From a virus: a DNA stretch of 46,800 nt. Of this stretch, positions 18,010-27,102 are shown piece by piece. Position 1 is the first letter of the stretch; every line of letters starts with the position of its first letter. The stretch lies in IMG/VR virus record IMGVR_UViG_3300037117_000022, positions 1-46,800 of that record. The stretch is one strand, 5' to 3'. The notes under the pieces are model-generated. The model had not been told where the DNA came from. It was given only the letters and a program-made list of their open reading frames with translations, and ran no database searches. The translations under genes were made by a program, and so were the position numbers.

Positions 18010-18686
18010 GCGAGCAAGCTTAGAAAGCTCGCAGGCAAATAGTTCTTAGGAATCGAGCGCCAGTATCCCAATCCAGCCGCCTTCGCTTCTTGCCCAAATC
18101 CCAGAGTGATTGCCTCGTACGCGTTCTTTGCATGACGCCGTACCACCATCTGTCCCGTACCGTCCACACTCACCGACTGCGCTGCTTTGATAAATGGGCC
18201 ATCTTCCCCAAAACTCACTTCTTCCGGCCAAGGGTTAGCCAGCGCAAAGGATTTGTAGTAACAGAGGCACGGCCCCCAGGTGTAATCTTCTAATCCGTGG
18301 TAATAGAGGGCGAGCTGCGTAAGCTCATCCCAACAAAGAACCGTGTGATAGCCAACAAGTTGCGCTTCTGGAAATCGGGCCAGCGTTGCCACTTGGTTGC
18401 TTACCCGTGTCGGAGCAGACCAGTCGTCTGAATCAAAGTGGATGATGACTTCGCCCCGCGCTAGACGGACGGCAATGTTTCGCTTGACGGATAAGTTCTT
18501 AGCCCCGTGGGGTAAAGAAATGTAGCTACATCCAGGAATGTCCTGAAATAGGTCATACACGCCATCTGTGCCATCATCGACAACGACGAGTTCCTTCTCC
18601 GCATAGTCCTGCGAAAGATAACTCGCAATCGCTACAGGGAGAAGGTCCCGGTTATCGTGAGTGCACAAAACACAAGAGACGAGCAT
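18006..18686 (-). CDS. GT2-family glycosyltransferase (second of a pair)
   Basis: Start at the ATG overlapping the upstream stop (TAATG), giving 226 aa; the longer frame runs antisense-like through the previous gene and is rejected. It begins MLVSCVLCTHDNRD. KELVVVDDGTDGVYDL is the GT2 nucleotide-binding strand. VIIHFDSDDWSAP carries the DxD metal motif (DSDD). FGEDGPF, further on, is a likely acceptor-side ED motif. The fold is clear and the sugar is unknown. It is diverged from its neighbour, so the pair is either an old duplication or two separate acquisitions. Confidence 0.87.
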   Translation of the reverse strand: MLVSCVLCTHDNRDLLPVAIASYLSQDYAEKELVVVDDGTDGVYDLFQDIPGCSYISLPHGAKNLSVKRNIAVRLARGEVIIHFDSDDWSAPTRVSNQVATLARFPEAQLVGYHTVLCWDELTQLALYYHGLEDYTWGPCLCYYKSFALANPWPEEVSFGEDGPFIKAAQSVSVDGTGQMVVRRHAKNAYEAITLGFGQEAKAAGLGYWRSIPKNYLPASFLSLLA

Positions 18687-19054
18687 TAGTCCTTGCTGAA
18701 CAGTGCTCGAAAGGAAATCGTGTCGCCAGTAATCCCCGTACCACACGCCCCGCCTGCAACCATCTCTCCCAAAGCTGCAGGAGACGCTGCGCTGCGAAAG
18801 ATTCTTAGCGAGTTGTGCCCAGAATCGAAGGCGTAAACATAGCCCGCAATTCCGTAGGCCGTACAGTGGTAAGGTGCCGAAGCGTTGGAAACCGGGAACA
18901 CGTTGCCCACCCAAACAAGAGGGATGCCGTTGGCAACGTAGTTGCCCTCGACCACGGTGAACGTTCCGTAGATTTCTTCGGAACTCTGGAGCTGACTTTT
19001 GCCAGTCGGGAAAGTGTTAGGGGTAATCTTTACGGTGGAATCGCCTGCTGCCAT
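18686..19054 (-). CDS. Small virion structural protein, 122 aa
   Basis: ATG with a clear GAGGAG site, about 9 bases of spacing. The protein begins MAAGDSTVKITPNTF and is beta-rich with many Gly and aromatic residues (YVYAFDSGHNSLRIFRS). Small proteins of this kind are common between connector and tail genes. It could be a head-decoration or head-completion protein, but no family is recognised. It is translationally coupled to the downstream glycosyltransferase. Confidence 0.65.
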   Translation of the reverse strand: MAAGDSTVKITPNTFPTGKSQLQSSEEIYGTFTVVEGNYVANGIPLVWVGNVFPVSNASAPYHCTAYGIAGYVYAFDSGHNSLRIFRSAASPAALGEMVAGGACGTGITGDTISFRALFSKD

Positions 19055-19109
19055 GTTGGACGCTCCTCCTCAGAGCATTGTTGCGGTTGTCCGCTCCTCG
19101 CGGGGTTTG

Positions 19110-19922
19110 TTACATCAAAGTTAAGGTTTCCGAGCCGAAAGCAGGTACGTCATAATCCTTGCCTTGGTCGCGCTTCACTTGCTCATTCACCAACGTATCG
19201 ACTGCCGCCTTCGCTTCTTGCGCGATAATCGGCAACAGTGCAGACTGCTGACGAATCGCAATCCTCTTGGCGATCAGATACGCCATCGCCTCTTCGCAGT
19301 CCATGATGGGAACGTAAGTCGTCGCAAGAACTATTCCTGACTGGTACTGGTCAGGCATCTTGCACGAATAACGCAGACGGAGGTCACAGGACTGAAGTGA
19401 TCCGCGCATCCAAATCGCATCGCCACGCCACTCCCACTCGCCATTCATCACGCCTTGATTAATCCCTGCAAGGGAACGTGCTGGTTGGGACATAGGGCTG
19501 AAGCTGTTATTCGTTCCGGTTTGCCGCTCCCACACCACGTCAGCATGAAGACAATCAGAAGGGAGGGTGAAATCCGGCCAAATCTCGGAGCCGTCAAAGA
19601 ACCCGGTAAATCCTAGAGAGACTTGTATCGAAGGGTCAGGAGTTGCAGAGCCCAAAGGCCCGTTGACGACTGGAAGCCCAATCAGATCATAGTTATCCCG
19701 GATGAGCGTTGGCGAGCTAGCAATGCGGAGCGCCCTGCACAATTCCCGGAGCGATGAGTTGAAGAAGTTGCCCAGCGTCACACTTAACGCGAGGTTATCG
19801 ACAAACACCTGACCTTCGCCTATGGTGCCAGTCGCTCCTGCCATATCATCGCGCACGATAGAACGCACTAGACTGGTGATTGTCTCCATTGAAGGGTAGT
19901 TGATGACGACGACAACAGGCAT
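19110..19922 (-). CDS. Putative head-tail connector/adaptor protein, 270 aa
   Basis: The ATG follows AAGGAGTAAGCG, a strong site. The N-terminal half is helical (SMETITSLVRSIVRDDM, SSLRELCRALRIAS), the middle is beta-rich with Trp, and the C-terminus has the helical phrase DCEEAMAYLIAKRIAIRQQS. This helical-beta-helical layout and the location between capsid genes and tail protein match podovirus adaptor (gp4/gp6-type) proteins. The assignment is by position and fold impression. Confidence 0.6.
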   Translation of the reverse strand: MPVVVVINYPSMETITSLVRSIVRDDMAGATGTIGEGQVFVDNLALSVTLGNFFNSSLRELCRALRIASSPTLIRDNYDLIGLPVVNGPLGSATPDPSIQVSLGFTGFFDGSEIWPDFTLPSDCLHADVVWERQTGTNNSFSPMSQPARSLAGINQGVMNGEWEWRGDAIWMRGSLQSCDLRLRYSCKMPDQYQSGIVLATTYVPIMDCEEAMAYLIAKRIAIRQQSALLPIIAQEAKAAVDTLVNEQVKRDQGKDYDVPAFGSETLTLM

Positions 19923-19932
19923 CGCTTACTCC

Positions 19933-20751
19933 TTACGCCTTCGCCTTCGGGCGGAACTCTTCAGGTACATCCTCAAGTTTCACCGCACCCGCCTTCAGGG
20001 TTCGTTTCCAATCGAGCACACAGATCGCGCCGTTTGAACGATGAAAGGCAATGCCTTTGTTAATCTTTTCGCCACAGTTCGAACAAGTGACTTTATGAAC
20101 GAAGGTGGTATGCCACGGACGCTCTTCGCCAAAGAAGTCACAGGCTAAATGAGCATCGGCGTTACCTGAAATTACTTGCTGCTTCGTAGGGTCGGAGTCG
20201 GGAATCTCATCCAAGGTTCGCAGCAACATGCGGTAGAAGCTCTCTACCCGCTTTTCTGCTGCCTTGATTTCTTCTTCCGTGGGAGGCTCGTTCGCACTCC
20301 AAAACACGCCTTGCCGGATGTAGTTGTTCGTGTCGCCGTTCAGCTCATACCACTTCTTTGCTTCGAGGTCTTCTGCGCGAGCATCCAGGTTCAACGAGAC
20401 GTTCGATGGGTTGCAGAGATCCATTGCGACCCGCTTGGCGTCGTGCTGGTAGCAAACCGTCTTCTCCGGGTTGTGGGGATCTTGCTCGATCTGGTTGACA
20501 GGATGCGGGATATCGCAGACTTTCTTGTACCGCTCACCCTCTTTGCACGCAGGGATAATCAATCGTGGGAAGAGTGGAGGCGCAAGGCGGGTGAACTCTC
20601 GCCGCGAGACGGTGTAGAGGTGGAGAACGTAGTCAGGAGCACGAAAGGCTGTGACTTCGATTTCCGCGCAGGCATTACGGCTGTTCGCAATGCTGTTGCT
20701 TGTACCCGTCGCGCTTCGGCTGGGGTTGGGGACTACGCTGTGAGTTGCCAT
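19933..20751 (-). CDS. Structural-module protein with zinc ribbon, 272 aa
   Basis: Start placed at the ATG (MATHSVVPNP) after GGAGAGAT; the frame opens 11 codons earlier without a ribosome site. Residues near 240-250 contain CSNCGEK, one half of a zinc knuckle, with a later ICVLDW as the possible partner. The middle is charged and helical (EEEIKAAEKRVESFYRMLLRTLDEIPD). There is no recognised family. It sits three genes after the major capsid protein and may be an accessory or non-virion protein. Confidence 0.65.
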   Translation of the reverse strand: MATHSVVPNPSRSATGTSNSIANSRNACAEIEVTAFRAPDYVLHLYTVSRREFTRLAPPLFPRLIIPACKEGERYKKVCDIPHPVNQIEQDPHNPEKTVCYQHDAKRVAMDLCNPSNVSLNLDARAEDLEAKKWYELNGDTNNYIRQGVFWSANEPPTEEEIKAAEKRVESFYRMLLRTLDEIPDSDPTKQQVISGNADAHLACDFFGEERPWHTTFVHKVTCSNCGEKINKGIAFHRSNGAICVLDWKRTLKAGAVKLEDVPEEFRPKAKA

Positions 20752-20758
20752 ATCTCTC

Positions 20759-21460
20759 CTAAGAGGCGAATGCCCCAGTTCCAAATCCTTTTCGTACTTG
20801 CTTGATATTCTTCAGAGCCCAATTCCACTGGCGCTCGATCAAGTCCATGCGCTGTGCTACCGCGACGTTGCGATTCTTCTGGCCTGCAAACGATGCTGCC
20901 GTCGCTCCATGCCACGGAGCCCTGACATCATGCGCTACTGCCTCAAGCGTCTTGTGCTGACGCTCTTCCATTCGTGCTCTATCTACACGGGCTTGCATCT
21001 GGCGCTTTTCGATAGAAACGTGCTTTGCCGCAAGAATCACTGGGGCGACGAAATCGAGGATCTCTCCCGTTAGTGGCAGGCTGGTAATCTGCAATGTCCC
21101 ATTAACGATTTCTTTGCTCTGCAACTTCAAAGCAATCTGGTAATTCCCGGAATGCTCGAAATGTCCTAGCGTCAAAAGCCCGCTGTCGTCACGATTGAGG
21201 AAGCGATACACTCCCTCGCCCGTTGCTGGGGCCATCCACTCCAGAATCATCCAATACCCCTGTAAGGGAGGATTAGGCGAGCCGTTTGCGGTGTAGACTT
21301 GCCGGTATCCTGCGTACTGATCGTGAGGCCAGATTCCGCCTGCCTGACACGTCTGTGACTGACTCCAGACAATCAGGAAGTTCGGCTGCCCATAGACGTT
21401 TGTCCCGACAATCTCGGTTAGCCGCTCTTGGATCTCTTCAGGACACTCTGCTTTAACCAT
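20759..21460 (-). CDS. Hypothetical structural-module protein, 233 aa
   Basis: Start at the ATG (MVKAECPEEIQERL), 8 bases inside the end of the co-chaperonin gene. Residues of about 20-130 are Trp/Gly/Tyr-rich beta (GYWMILEWMAPATGEGVYRF). The remainder is basic and helical (KRQMQARVDRARMEERQHK; RQWNWALKNIKQVRKGFG). A globular head with a basic coiled tail suggests a nucleic-acid or capsid-binding accessory. No family was recognised. Confidence 0.62.
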   Translation of the reverse strand: MVKAECPEEIQERLTEIVGTNVYGQPNFLIVWSQSQTCQAGGIWPHDQYAGYRQVYTANGSPNPPLQGYWMILEWMAPATGEGVYRFLNRDDSGLLTLGHFEHSGNYQIALKLQSKEIVNGTLQITSLPLTGEILDFVAPVILAAKHVSIEKRQMQARVDRARMEERQHKTLEAVAHDVRAPWHGATAASFAGQKNRNVAVAQRMDLIERQWNWALKNIKQVRKGFGTGAFAS

Positions 21461-21830
21461 GCCAGTAGCAGCGGATGTCCTGTGCTCGCACAAAGCCATA
21501 CTGCCCCGGCTCTGCGTCAGAGAACTTATCGGTCAATGACTCAAAGCTGACCAGCGTGTACCGTACTATGTCGCCCACTTGAAACGGGATGGGATAGACT
21601 GAACCACCCATGTACACGCCTGAGCCCACGGCTATCACTTCACCATAAAGGCTGGGTTCATCAAAAGCGTCAGGAGAGACAATCGTGCCCGTATTCTCTT
21701 TTGGCAGAACCTTGATCAGCACTCGATCAAATGCAGGGGTCAGACCACCCAACTTGCGCGAGGACGCAGGTTCGATGTTCTCGCCTTCAAAATTCACTCT
21801 TCGTCGGTCCACTACTTCCAAATCACTCAT
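21453..21830 (-). CDS. GroES-like co-chaperonin (Cpn10)
   Basis: Start at MSDLEVVDRR after AAAGGTATAAGA; 125 aa, against about 95 for bacterial GroES. From residue 33 it follows GroES closely: FDRVLIKVLPKENTG, GTIVSP (the mobile-loop region), YGEVIAVGSG, FQVGDIVRYT, and a final V-R-A-Q-D-I strand. The N-terminal 30 residues are an extra extension. Co-chaperonins cap the GroEL ring. Phage versions such as T4 gp31 adapt the host ring to fold the major capsid protein, and this gene lies directly after the capsid gene. The mobile-loop tripeptide that contacts GroEL is IVS, close to the IVL of E. coli. Confidence 0.85.
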   Translation of the reverse strand: MSDLEVVDRRRVNFEGENIEPASSRKLGGLTPAFDRVLIKVLPKENTGTIVSPDAFDEPSLYGEVIAVGSGVYMGGSVYPIPFQVGDIVRYTLVSFESLTDKFSDAEPGQYGFVRAQDIRCYWHG

Positions 21831-21840
21831 TCTTATACCT

Positions 21841-21879
21841 TTCAAAAAGGGCAGGGCCACCCCGAAGGAGCAGCCCTGC
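21841..21879 (-). terminator. Intrinsic terminator after the major capsid gene
   Basis: On the minus strand GCAGGGC pairs with GCCCTGC and the stem continues through wobble pairs (tgctcc/ggggtg) to a 3-base TTC loop, followed by CCTTTTT. It lies between the capsid stop and the co-chaperonin start. Partial termination here would raise capsid mRNA over downstream genes. Confidence 0.75.
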
Positions 21880-21894
21880 GTTCAAGGGAGGAAA

Positions 21895-23226
21895 CTACAC
21901 AGCCAACTGACTAGCCTGCTGAATGAAAATGCCGCTACGCGGTGCAGCGTTGCAAAGCTGGAAGCCGCACTCGTACACGAACATCTGGTTAGTCAAGTAC
22001 GTGCCGTTGGAGGTGCCCACATCGGGAACTGGCATGATGGTGTTGCCCCCGCCGAAGTCATATAGCCCAACTTCTTTGAGTTCACCAAACAGCCAATTGT
22101 CCATCACGAGCATGTCCACACGGTTTGGGTTGGCGGTCCAGGAAATCTGGTAATCCCGCTCGCCCATCGTCTTGGCAAAGTTCTTACGACCCGTGTCCAT
22201 ACCGCTGTCGCCCTCTTTGTTCTGGGTGATCATGCGGCTGTACCACTGGCTTTGGAAGGTGTACATCTGCTCGGGAGGTCCGTACCAGATGCCACTTTCC
22301 TGTGCTTCGTTATCCGCTCCCAACGCACGGCCCAAAAGGATGGAGGCGCGAAGGAAGGTGGAAGGAACGATCTGCGCGCCGCTGAGGTTGATCGTCGGAG
22401 TCGAAAGGCGGCCTGGATAGAGCGCCCGGTTTACTCCTGCAATCGAACCCACGTTGCTGTTGACGTTCCAAGCCTGGATGCCAAGCACCGAACTGCCTGC
22501 CGTGCCTGCTCCACCCTGCACTACGAGGTAATCGCCCGTAGCCGTTGCTCCACCCGTGGAAGGCAGAGCCGTGGAGAAGTACAGCGTATTCGATACCTGA
22601 TCAACATAGCTAATCGTTGCCACACCACGGGTTGCGCCGCCAATCGAAGGAAAGACGGAAACAACCTGCTGGTCGGTGAAACGAGCTGCCACGTTCATGC
22701 CGGAAATGTACGAAGTCTGAGCGCCCGAGCCGGACGAACTGGAGACCGTGCCGGTAGTCGGAATCTGGTCAATGGTGCCAGACCCGTCGCCGTTCACTAG
22801 CCCTTCAATCCCGGTCGAGAACTGTTTCAGACTGCGCTTCAACTCGTCCGTGCGGATAGAAACGATGCCACGCTCTTTACCTTCCGTCGCCATTTGGGCG
22901 AGGTGAGTAATTTCGCAGACGTTGAACATCCAAACGGGCTGCAAAGCAAAGGCCGCATACGCCGAGCCGTTACCACGCAGGAGAGAGGTCGAATCGCCCG
23001 TGCCAACTTGGATCGGGGAGCCGCCCTGGACAGTCATGGGAACGCGCCAAGCTGCACGGGTAGTGAGAGCTCCGCCGCTGGTTACGTTCGCAATGTTGGT
23101 CTTTTTCGCCTTCTTCTTGAACAGATTGTAGGCGCTATCAAATTCCGCGAAGAGAGTAGGGAGAAGTTCGGAAACTTCTTCCAGTTCAACACTCTCTACC
23201 GCTGCTTCATTTACTGGATTGGGCAT
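21895..23226 (-). CDS. Major capsid protein (HK97-fold type)
   Basis: The ATG follows AGGAGATTGCA, one of the best ribosome sites in the window. The 443-aa protein has an acidic helical N-terminus (VESVELEEVSELLPTLF), an E-loop-like segment near 60-110, a spine helix (KRSLKQFSTGIEGLVNGDGS) and Gly/Ser/Thr-rich P- and A-domain strands. It ends with CGFQLCNAAPRSGIFIQQ. Its position directly after the scaffold gene and before a co-chaperonin fits. There is no sign of an N-terminal delta domain, since scaffolding is encoded separately. Confidence 0.88.
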   Translation of the reverse strand: MPNPVNEAAVESVELEEVSELLPTLFAEFDSAYNLFKKKAKKTNIANVTSGGALTTRAAWRVPMTVQGGSPIQVGTGDSTSLLRGNGSAYAAFALQPVWMFNVCEITHLAQMATEGKERGIVSIRTDELKRSLKQFSTGIEGLVNGDGSGTIDQIPTTGTVSSSSGSGAQTSYISGMNVAARFTDQQVVSVFPSIGGATRGVATISYVDQVSNTLYFSTALPSTGGATATGDYLVVQGGAGTAGSSVLGIQAWNVNSNVGSIAGVNRALYPGRLSTPTINLSGAQIVPSTFLRASILLGRALGADNEAQESGIWYGPPEQMYTFQSQWYSRMITQNKEGDSGMDTGRKNFAKTMGERDYQISWTANPNRVDMLVMDNWLFGELKEVGLYDFGGGNTIMPVPDVGTSNGTYLTNQMFVYECGFQLCNAAPRSGIFIQQASQLAV

Positions 23227-23398
23227 TGCAATCTCCTAGATAAGATTCAGGCTGGTTGGCCTGTTTACTCACCCGAGTGATTGCGGAAAGGGATGTAGTT
23301 TTACGTCTCTCTCGGACGCTTCCCGACAAATCAGCTTCAGTTACTACAACTCACAGTGCACAATAGTTTTACGCCGCTCTCGGGCGACCTGTGAGGTA
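23227..23398 (-). promoter_or_regulatory. Capsid-gene leader with two copies of a small hairpin element
   Basis: This 172-base gap holds no ORF. Two 23-base copies lie at 23296-23318 and 23364-23386, 68 bases apart. Read on the minus strand each is CGYC, a 7-base loop beginning CGAGAG, GRCG, then TAAAACTA. They differ at three positions; two of these are partners in the stem (T-A in one copy, C-G in the other), so pairing is kept. No convincing sigma70 promoter is seen. A protein-binding RNA site or a late-control element is possible. Confidence 0.6.
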
Positions 23399-24610
23399 TT
23401 ACCGTGCGCGACCACGAATCTCTGCGAGTTTCGTAGCCAGCGTTCTTTCAAAACTGTTGCGCGGAGCCTGCCCCTGTGGATTCGGGACGGCGGCTTGTGG
23501 CTTGATTGGCTGGGTTGGGCTGGGCTTGGCTGCGGTCTTCAAATAAGCTCCGTAGCGCGTGTTCACCATCCCGTCAACCGCTTCTTTCATGCGCATGTCC
23601 ACGAGATTGTTCAGATAGGTCTTTGCCTGAGCTGCGTCTTTGAAGCCCTTACCCTGCTTATAGTTGGCAGAAGTAAAGGTTTTGAACTCGGGCGAAGCGT
23701 TGCGCGTCTTCTCAAACTTCTTCCAAACATCCTGCCGCAACAGTTCCAAAGCCTCACCCTTGAGGTTCAGCTTTGCCATGTAGGGTTTCAGGTGCTCATC
23801 AATCTTTGAGCTGGCATAGTTCAGGTTCCCGTTGAAGACTTCTCCAACCTGCGCATCATGCTGCTTCTTGTCAAACTCTTTGCGCTCGGCATCGAACTTC
23901 TCTCGTGCCGGGTCAGGCGTCTTGGCTTGTACCGTCTGCGAGTTCTGTCGCAGACCGTTGTACCAATTCACAATGTCGGTCAGTACGTCTTTCTGGGTCT
24001 CTGCATCGCCTTTACGGAACGCTGCGACCAAGGCATTCAACGAGCCTACGAGTCCAGCCTTCTCCATAAATCCCAGAGCGTGAGGGGTAATCGCCTGCTC
24101 ATACGCTTGTGGATTCTGCTGCGCAATTCTCTCCAGAATCGGGGCAACCAGCTTGGTCATCCCCTCTTTGGTGTCGTCAGCAAATAGCGCGTCAAGTACG
24201 GCTGGATCGCCCGCAGCTAGTTGCGAGTCAATCTGCTCAACCTTCGCCCGAGAGCTCTGAAGGTTCTGAATCCCTTCAACTCCACCCACTGACTCAAATA
24301 GGGCTTTCGAGCTGCGCGCTTCTTCGACTGTGGGATAAACCTGCGAATATGCCCGCGACTTGCCGAGTTCGTGGTTGAGAGCACTGGCTTGCGACTTGAA
24401 CTCACCACCGTTTTGCTCAGACAACCATTTCAGCGTTTTACGGATCGCGTCAGGATTGCGACGGGCATCCGCCTTCGCTTCAGTCTGCTTGTCTTCGACT
24501 TTGGGGGCTTCGGTAGTGGGTTCCTGCGCCGTTGTGTCCGGTGTTTCGGGAACTGTTAAATCCAGTTCAGGCGCTTCTACCGTTGCCAGTGCTCCTGCAT
24601 CTGCTGACAT
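23399..24610 (-). CDS. Scaffolding protein
   Basis: The ATG follows TAGGAGTTTAG. The protein is 403 aa, highly charged and helical. It has an acidic Pro/Thr-rich N-terminus (DLTVPETPDTTAQEPTTEAP), a Lys/Glu coiled middle (REKFDAERKEFDKKQHDAQ) and a basic C-terminal tail (FERTLATKLAEIRGRAR) of the kind that binds capsid subunits. It lies between portal and capsid genes, the usual scaffold position. It is expected in the procapsid and to leave before maturation. Confidence 0.82.
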   Translation of the reverse strand: MSADAGALATVEAPELDLTVPETPDTTAQEPTTEAPKVEDKQTEAKADARRNPDAIRKTLKWLSEQNGGEFKSQASALNHELGKSRAYSQVYPTVEEARSSKALFESVGGVEGIQNLQSSRAKVEQIDSQLAAGDPAVLDALFADDTKEGMTKLVAPILERIAQQNPQAYEQAITPHALGFMEKAGLVGSLNALVAAFRKGDAETQKDVLTDIVNWYNGLRQNSQTVQAKTPDPAREKFDAERKEFDKKQHDAQVGEVFNGNLNYASSKIDEHLKPYMAKLNLKGEALELLRQDVWKKFEKTRNASPEFKTFTSANYKQGKGFKDAAQAKTYLNNLVDMRMKEAVDGMVNTRYGAYLKTAAKPSPTQPIKPQAAVPNPQGQAPRNSFERTLATKLAEIRGRAR

Positions 24611-24618
24611 CTAAACTC

Positions 24619-27102
24619 CTAGTGCTCTGGATTCATGACTGCTTGCGTCGTCTTCGTCTTTGCACCCGTCATCGGGTCAATGTGCTCTTGCTCGATCTTC
24701 TGTTCGTGGGGCTGCATATCGCCTTGCAACTGTTCAGGCTGAATCGGAATCCCAGCCTTTGCCAACGCGCCTGCCTGCGCTTGTGGAGGCAACTTATCGG
24801 CTGCTACCGTGATGCTCGTACGCGGAGGAATCGGCTGCGCGTTCAGTGCGGAAGTCTTCTTCGCCTCTGCATCATGCTCTTGATAATGCAGTGTCAAGTT
24901 CTGGAAGCCAGCTTGATCTTGTGGCCTTGGACTGGTTGCTAACTTACGTCCTTCTGCGGAGTTAATCATTGATAGTGTAACCATCGCTTCAATGGGATGG
25001 TTGTCCGTTGGCTTGATCTTTACGGACGAGACTTCGGGCGGAGTGCTCTGTGCTTGCTGCTGAATCTGTTGAAGGGCTTGCTGCTTCTGTGGGTCGATCT
25101 GGATTGTCGGATCTTGCTGGGCCTGCTCGAGCATCTGCTGCAACTGCATAAACTGTGGATTGGGCTGTGGAGCTGAGGACATCAGGACTTCAAACTCGCC
25201 TTGCTGCTTCTCTACTGCATCCACTCCATCAATCGTGGCACCTTTGGGCAAGAACTCTTTGAACTTTGCCCGGTTGATAGGGTTTGACAAAAACGCTGCT
25301 GAAGGACCATTCGGGTTGGCCTCTGCGGCTGACCAAATCGACCGAAAGACTTGCTTGCGCTCTTCGTACGACTCAGGAATATTCCCTTCGCCTTCAGGTA
25401 CGCATTCAATCAAGTCGCCATCAATGTCAGAAACTTCTACAGAGACGCGTTTGGAACCGAATGAGCGCTCCAGCTTCGCATTCTGTGGCATCACTCGCGG
25501 AGCCCAGCTAACGCCCTGTTTGGTGGCACGACAGAACCCTGAGCGTAATGCCTGATAGGGTTCAGAAAGCCTGCCCATTGCCTGTGCGTTCTGTAAGCGG
25601 CTTTGCCCTAACGTCTCAGGATCGTCATCATCTTGCGAGCCTGCCATTGACGGCTGAGCGCCTGTCAGCTCTTCCGCTAGAGGCCCAGCGAAGTACTGGA
25701 TTGCGTCAGGGATGGTCTGCTCTACGCTGGCGACGGGAGATTGCAGGATTCCACTCTTCGGGTCAACTAAGCCTGCTGCTTGTGCGTCAAATGGGTCAAT
25801 CGCCCCTACGGTAGCGCTAGCTGCTCGCAAGGCAGGGACGTTGAACATGTTCTTATCATAGAACGTTCGAGGAATGCTCTTGCGAAACTTCTGGTCTAAC
25901 AGCTCATTCCAGTTGTTCAATCGGAGATTTGGTCCTGCATAGGCTTCAGTAATCGCCCGCCGGTTCTGTCCTGAGCCTGTTCGTGCATGGAGGACAGTCA
26001 GAACCTCATCGGGCGACTCGTTGCGGCAGTAAGCAAAGACTTTGCCAACATAAACGACTAAACAGCCCTTCGGGAAGCTGCCAAAGAAGAACTCACGCAA
26101 CGTCTTAGGACAGCTATCGTCTAAGAACATCTCTGGGCGTAACCACGTTCGCTGCACGGTTACATCGCGCATCAGCGAATCGCCAGTTGAGTACGTTCCC
26201 TTGAGTGCGAGCTTAATCGAGCATCGTGCCATCCGGTCAAGCTGGACTTCCGCCGTGCCTACATCTCCACCTGTGATCTGATCAGCGACCCACGGGGCCA
26301 TTCCTCGCGCTGTCGCAACGTCCATCTCTTCATAAAGCTGCTCATACGGGCTTTTCCCGTTGGCGGAGACGATTTGCGTCTTGTGCTCTAACTTCCCATA
26401 GACGCTGAGCACCTGCCTAATGCGGGGCTTTTGATGTCCTCCACCCTCAGGAAGCTGTTCTTCCGTCTCTGGTACAGCGTCTTGTGCCTCATCTTCGTAG
26501 CCAAACTGCTGCGCATCGGCTACAGGGCGCATGTAGAACACTACGCGGTCATCCGTGCACATTAGCCTTGCGGCTTCTCCCGCACGCTCGGCATAGCAGT
26601 TCTCGTCGGCTAGAAACAGCTTATAGTTGTTGGCTGCACCTGCTGCCGTAATCGACGTATCACTGTTTGGGAACTTTGGGAAGAACGCCTGCCCTGGTAT
26701 CTCTCTCGTCAGGGCAGAAACGATGATGTCGTTCTTTGCTCCAATGATGTTGAGCGGGTGACGGTTGCCGATAATCGCGTCTACATAGGGCGATTGGCCT
26801 TTGGACGCTGGATTGGTTAGAACCCACCCACCCTGCTTGCCGGGAAAAATGTAATGAAATCCTCTATCCATCAAACGAAGCAGCCAAGCGAGCTCGATCT
26901 CTAAGCGTCTTGCCTGCGTCTCTGCTTTCGCGCACGTCTCTCGCATGCCGGAGAGAGCGTTCATCTGCAACGTTGAGAGCTTGCTTTCCCCACCCTGCTC
27001 ATCGTTTTCCGCGTGCGTCCACATCACTTCATCGGACACATCACACGCAGCGATGCTGCCTAACGGTAAGTCAGTGAGGTTAAAGCTGGTCTGTTCGTCC
27101 AT
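24619..27102 (-). CDS. Portal protein (P22-like size)
   Basis: At 827 aa it is in the range of P22-like podovirus portals. Residues of about 40-200 are helical with an Arg/Glu-rich wing (AKAETQARRLEIELAWLLRLM). The central region includes YVGKVFAYCRNESPDEVLTV and LHARTGSGQNRRAI. The C-terminal 250 residues are Gln-rich coiled coil (MLEQAQQDPTIQIDPQKQQ), fitting the long barrel of P22 portals. It occupies the site between terminase and scaffold. Twelve copies would form the DNA channel and terminase dock. Confidence 0.88.
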   Translation of the reverse strand: MDEQTSFNLTDLPLGSIAACDVSDEVMWTHAENDEQGGESKLSTLQMNALSGMRETCAKAETQARRLEIELAWLLRLMDRGFHYIFPGKQGGWVLTNPASKGQSPYVDAIIGNRHPLNIIGAKNDIIVSALTREIPGQAFFPKFPNSDTSITAAGAANNYKLFLADENCYAERAGEAARLMCTDDRVVFYMRPVADAQQFGYEDEAQDAVPETEEQLPEGGGHQKPRIRQVLSVYGKLEHKTQIVSANGKSPYEQLYEEMDVATARGMAPWVADQITGGDVGTAEVQLDRMARCSIKLALKGTYSTGDSLMRDVTVQRTWLRPEMFLDDSCPKTLREFFFGSFPKGCLVVYVGKVFAYCRNESPDEVLTVLHARTGSGQNRRAITEAYAGPNLRLNNWNELLDQKFRKSIPRTFYDKNMFNVPALRAASATVGAIDPFDAQAAGLVDPKSGILQSPVASVEQTIPDAIQYFAGPLAEELTGAQPSMAGSQDDDDPETLGQSRLQNAQAMGRLSEPYQALRSGFCRATKQGVSWAPRVMPQNAKLERSFGSKRVSVEVSDIDGDLIECVPEGEGNIPESYEERKQVFRSIWSAAEANPNGPSAAFLSNPINRAKFKEFLPKGATIDGVDAVEKQQGEFEVLMSSAPQPNPQFMQLQQMLEQAQQDPTIQIDPQKQQALQQIQQQAQSTPPEVSSVKIKPTDNHPIEAMVTLSMINSAEGRKLATSPRPQDQAGFQNLTLHYQEHDAEAKKTSALNAQPIPPRTSITVAADKLPPQAQAGALAKAGIPIQPEQLQGDMQPHEQKIEQEHIDPMTGAKTKTTQAVMNPEH

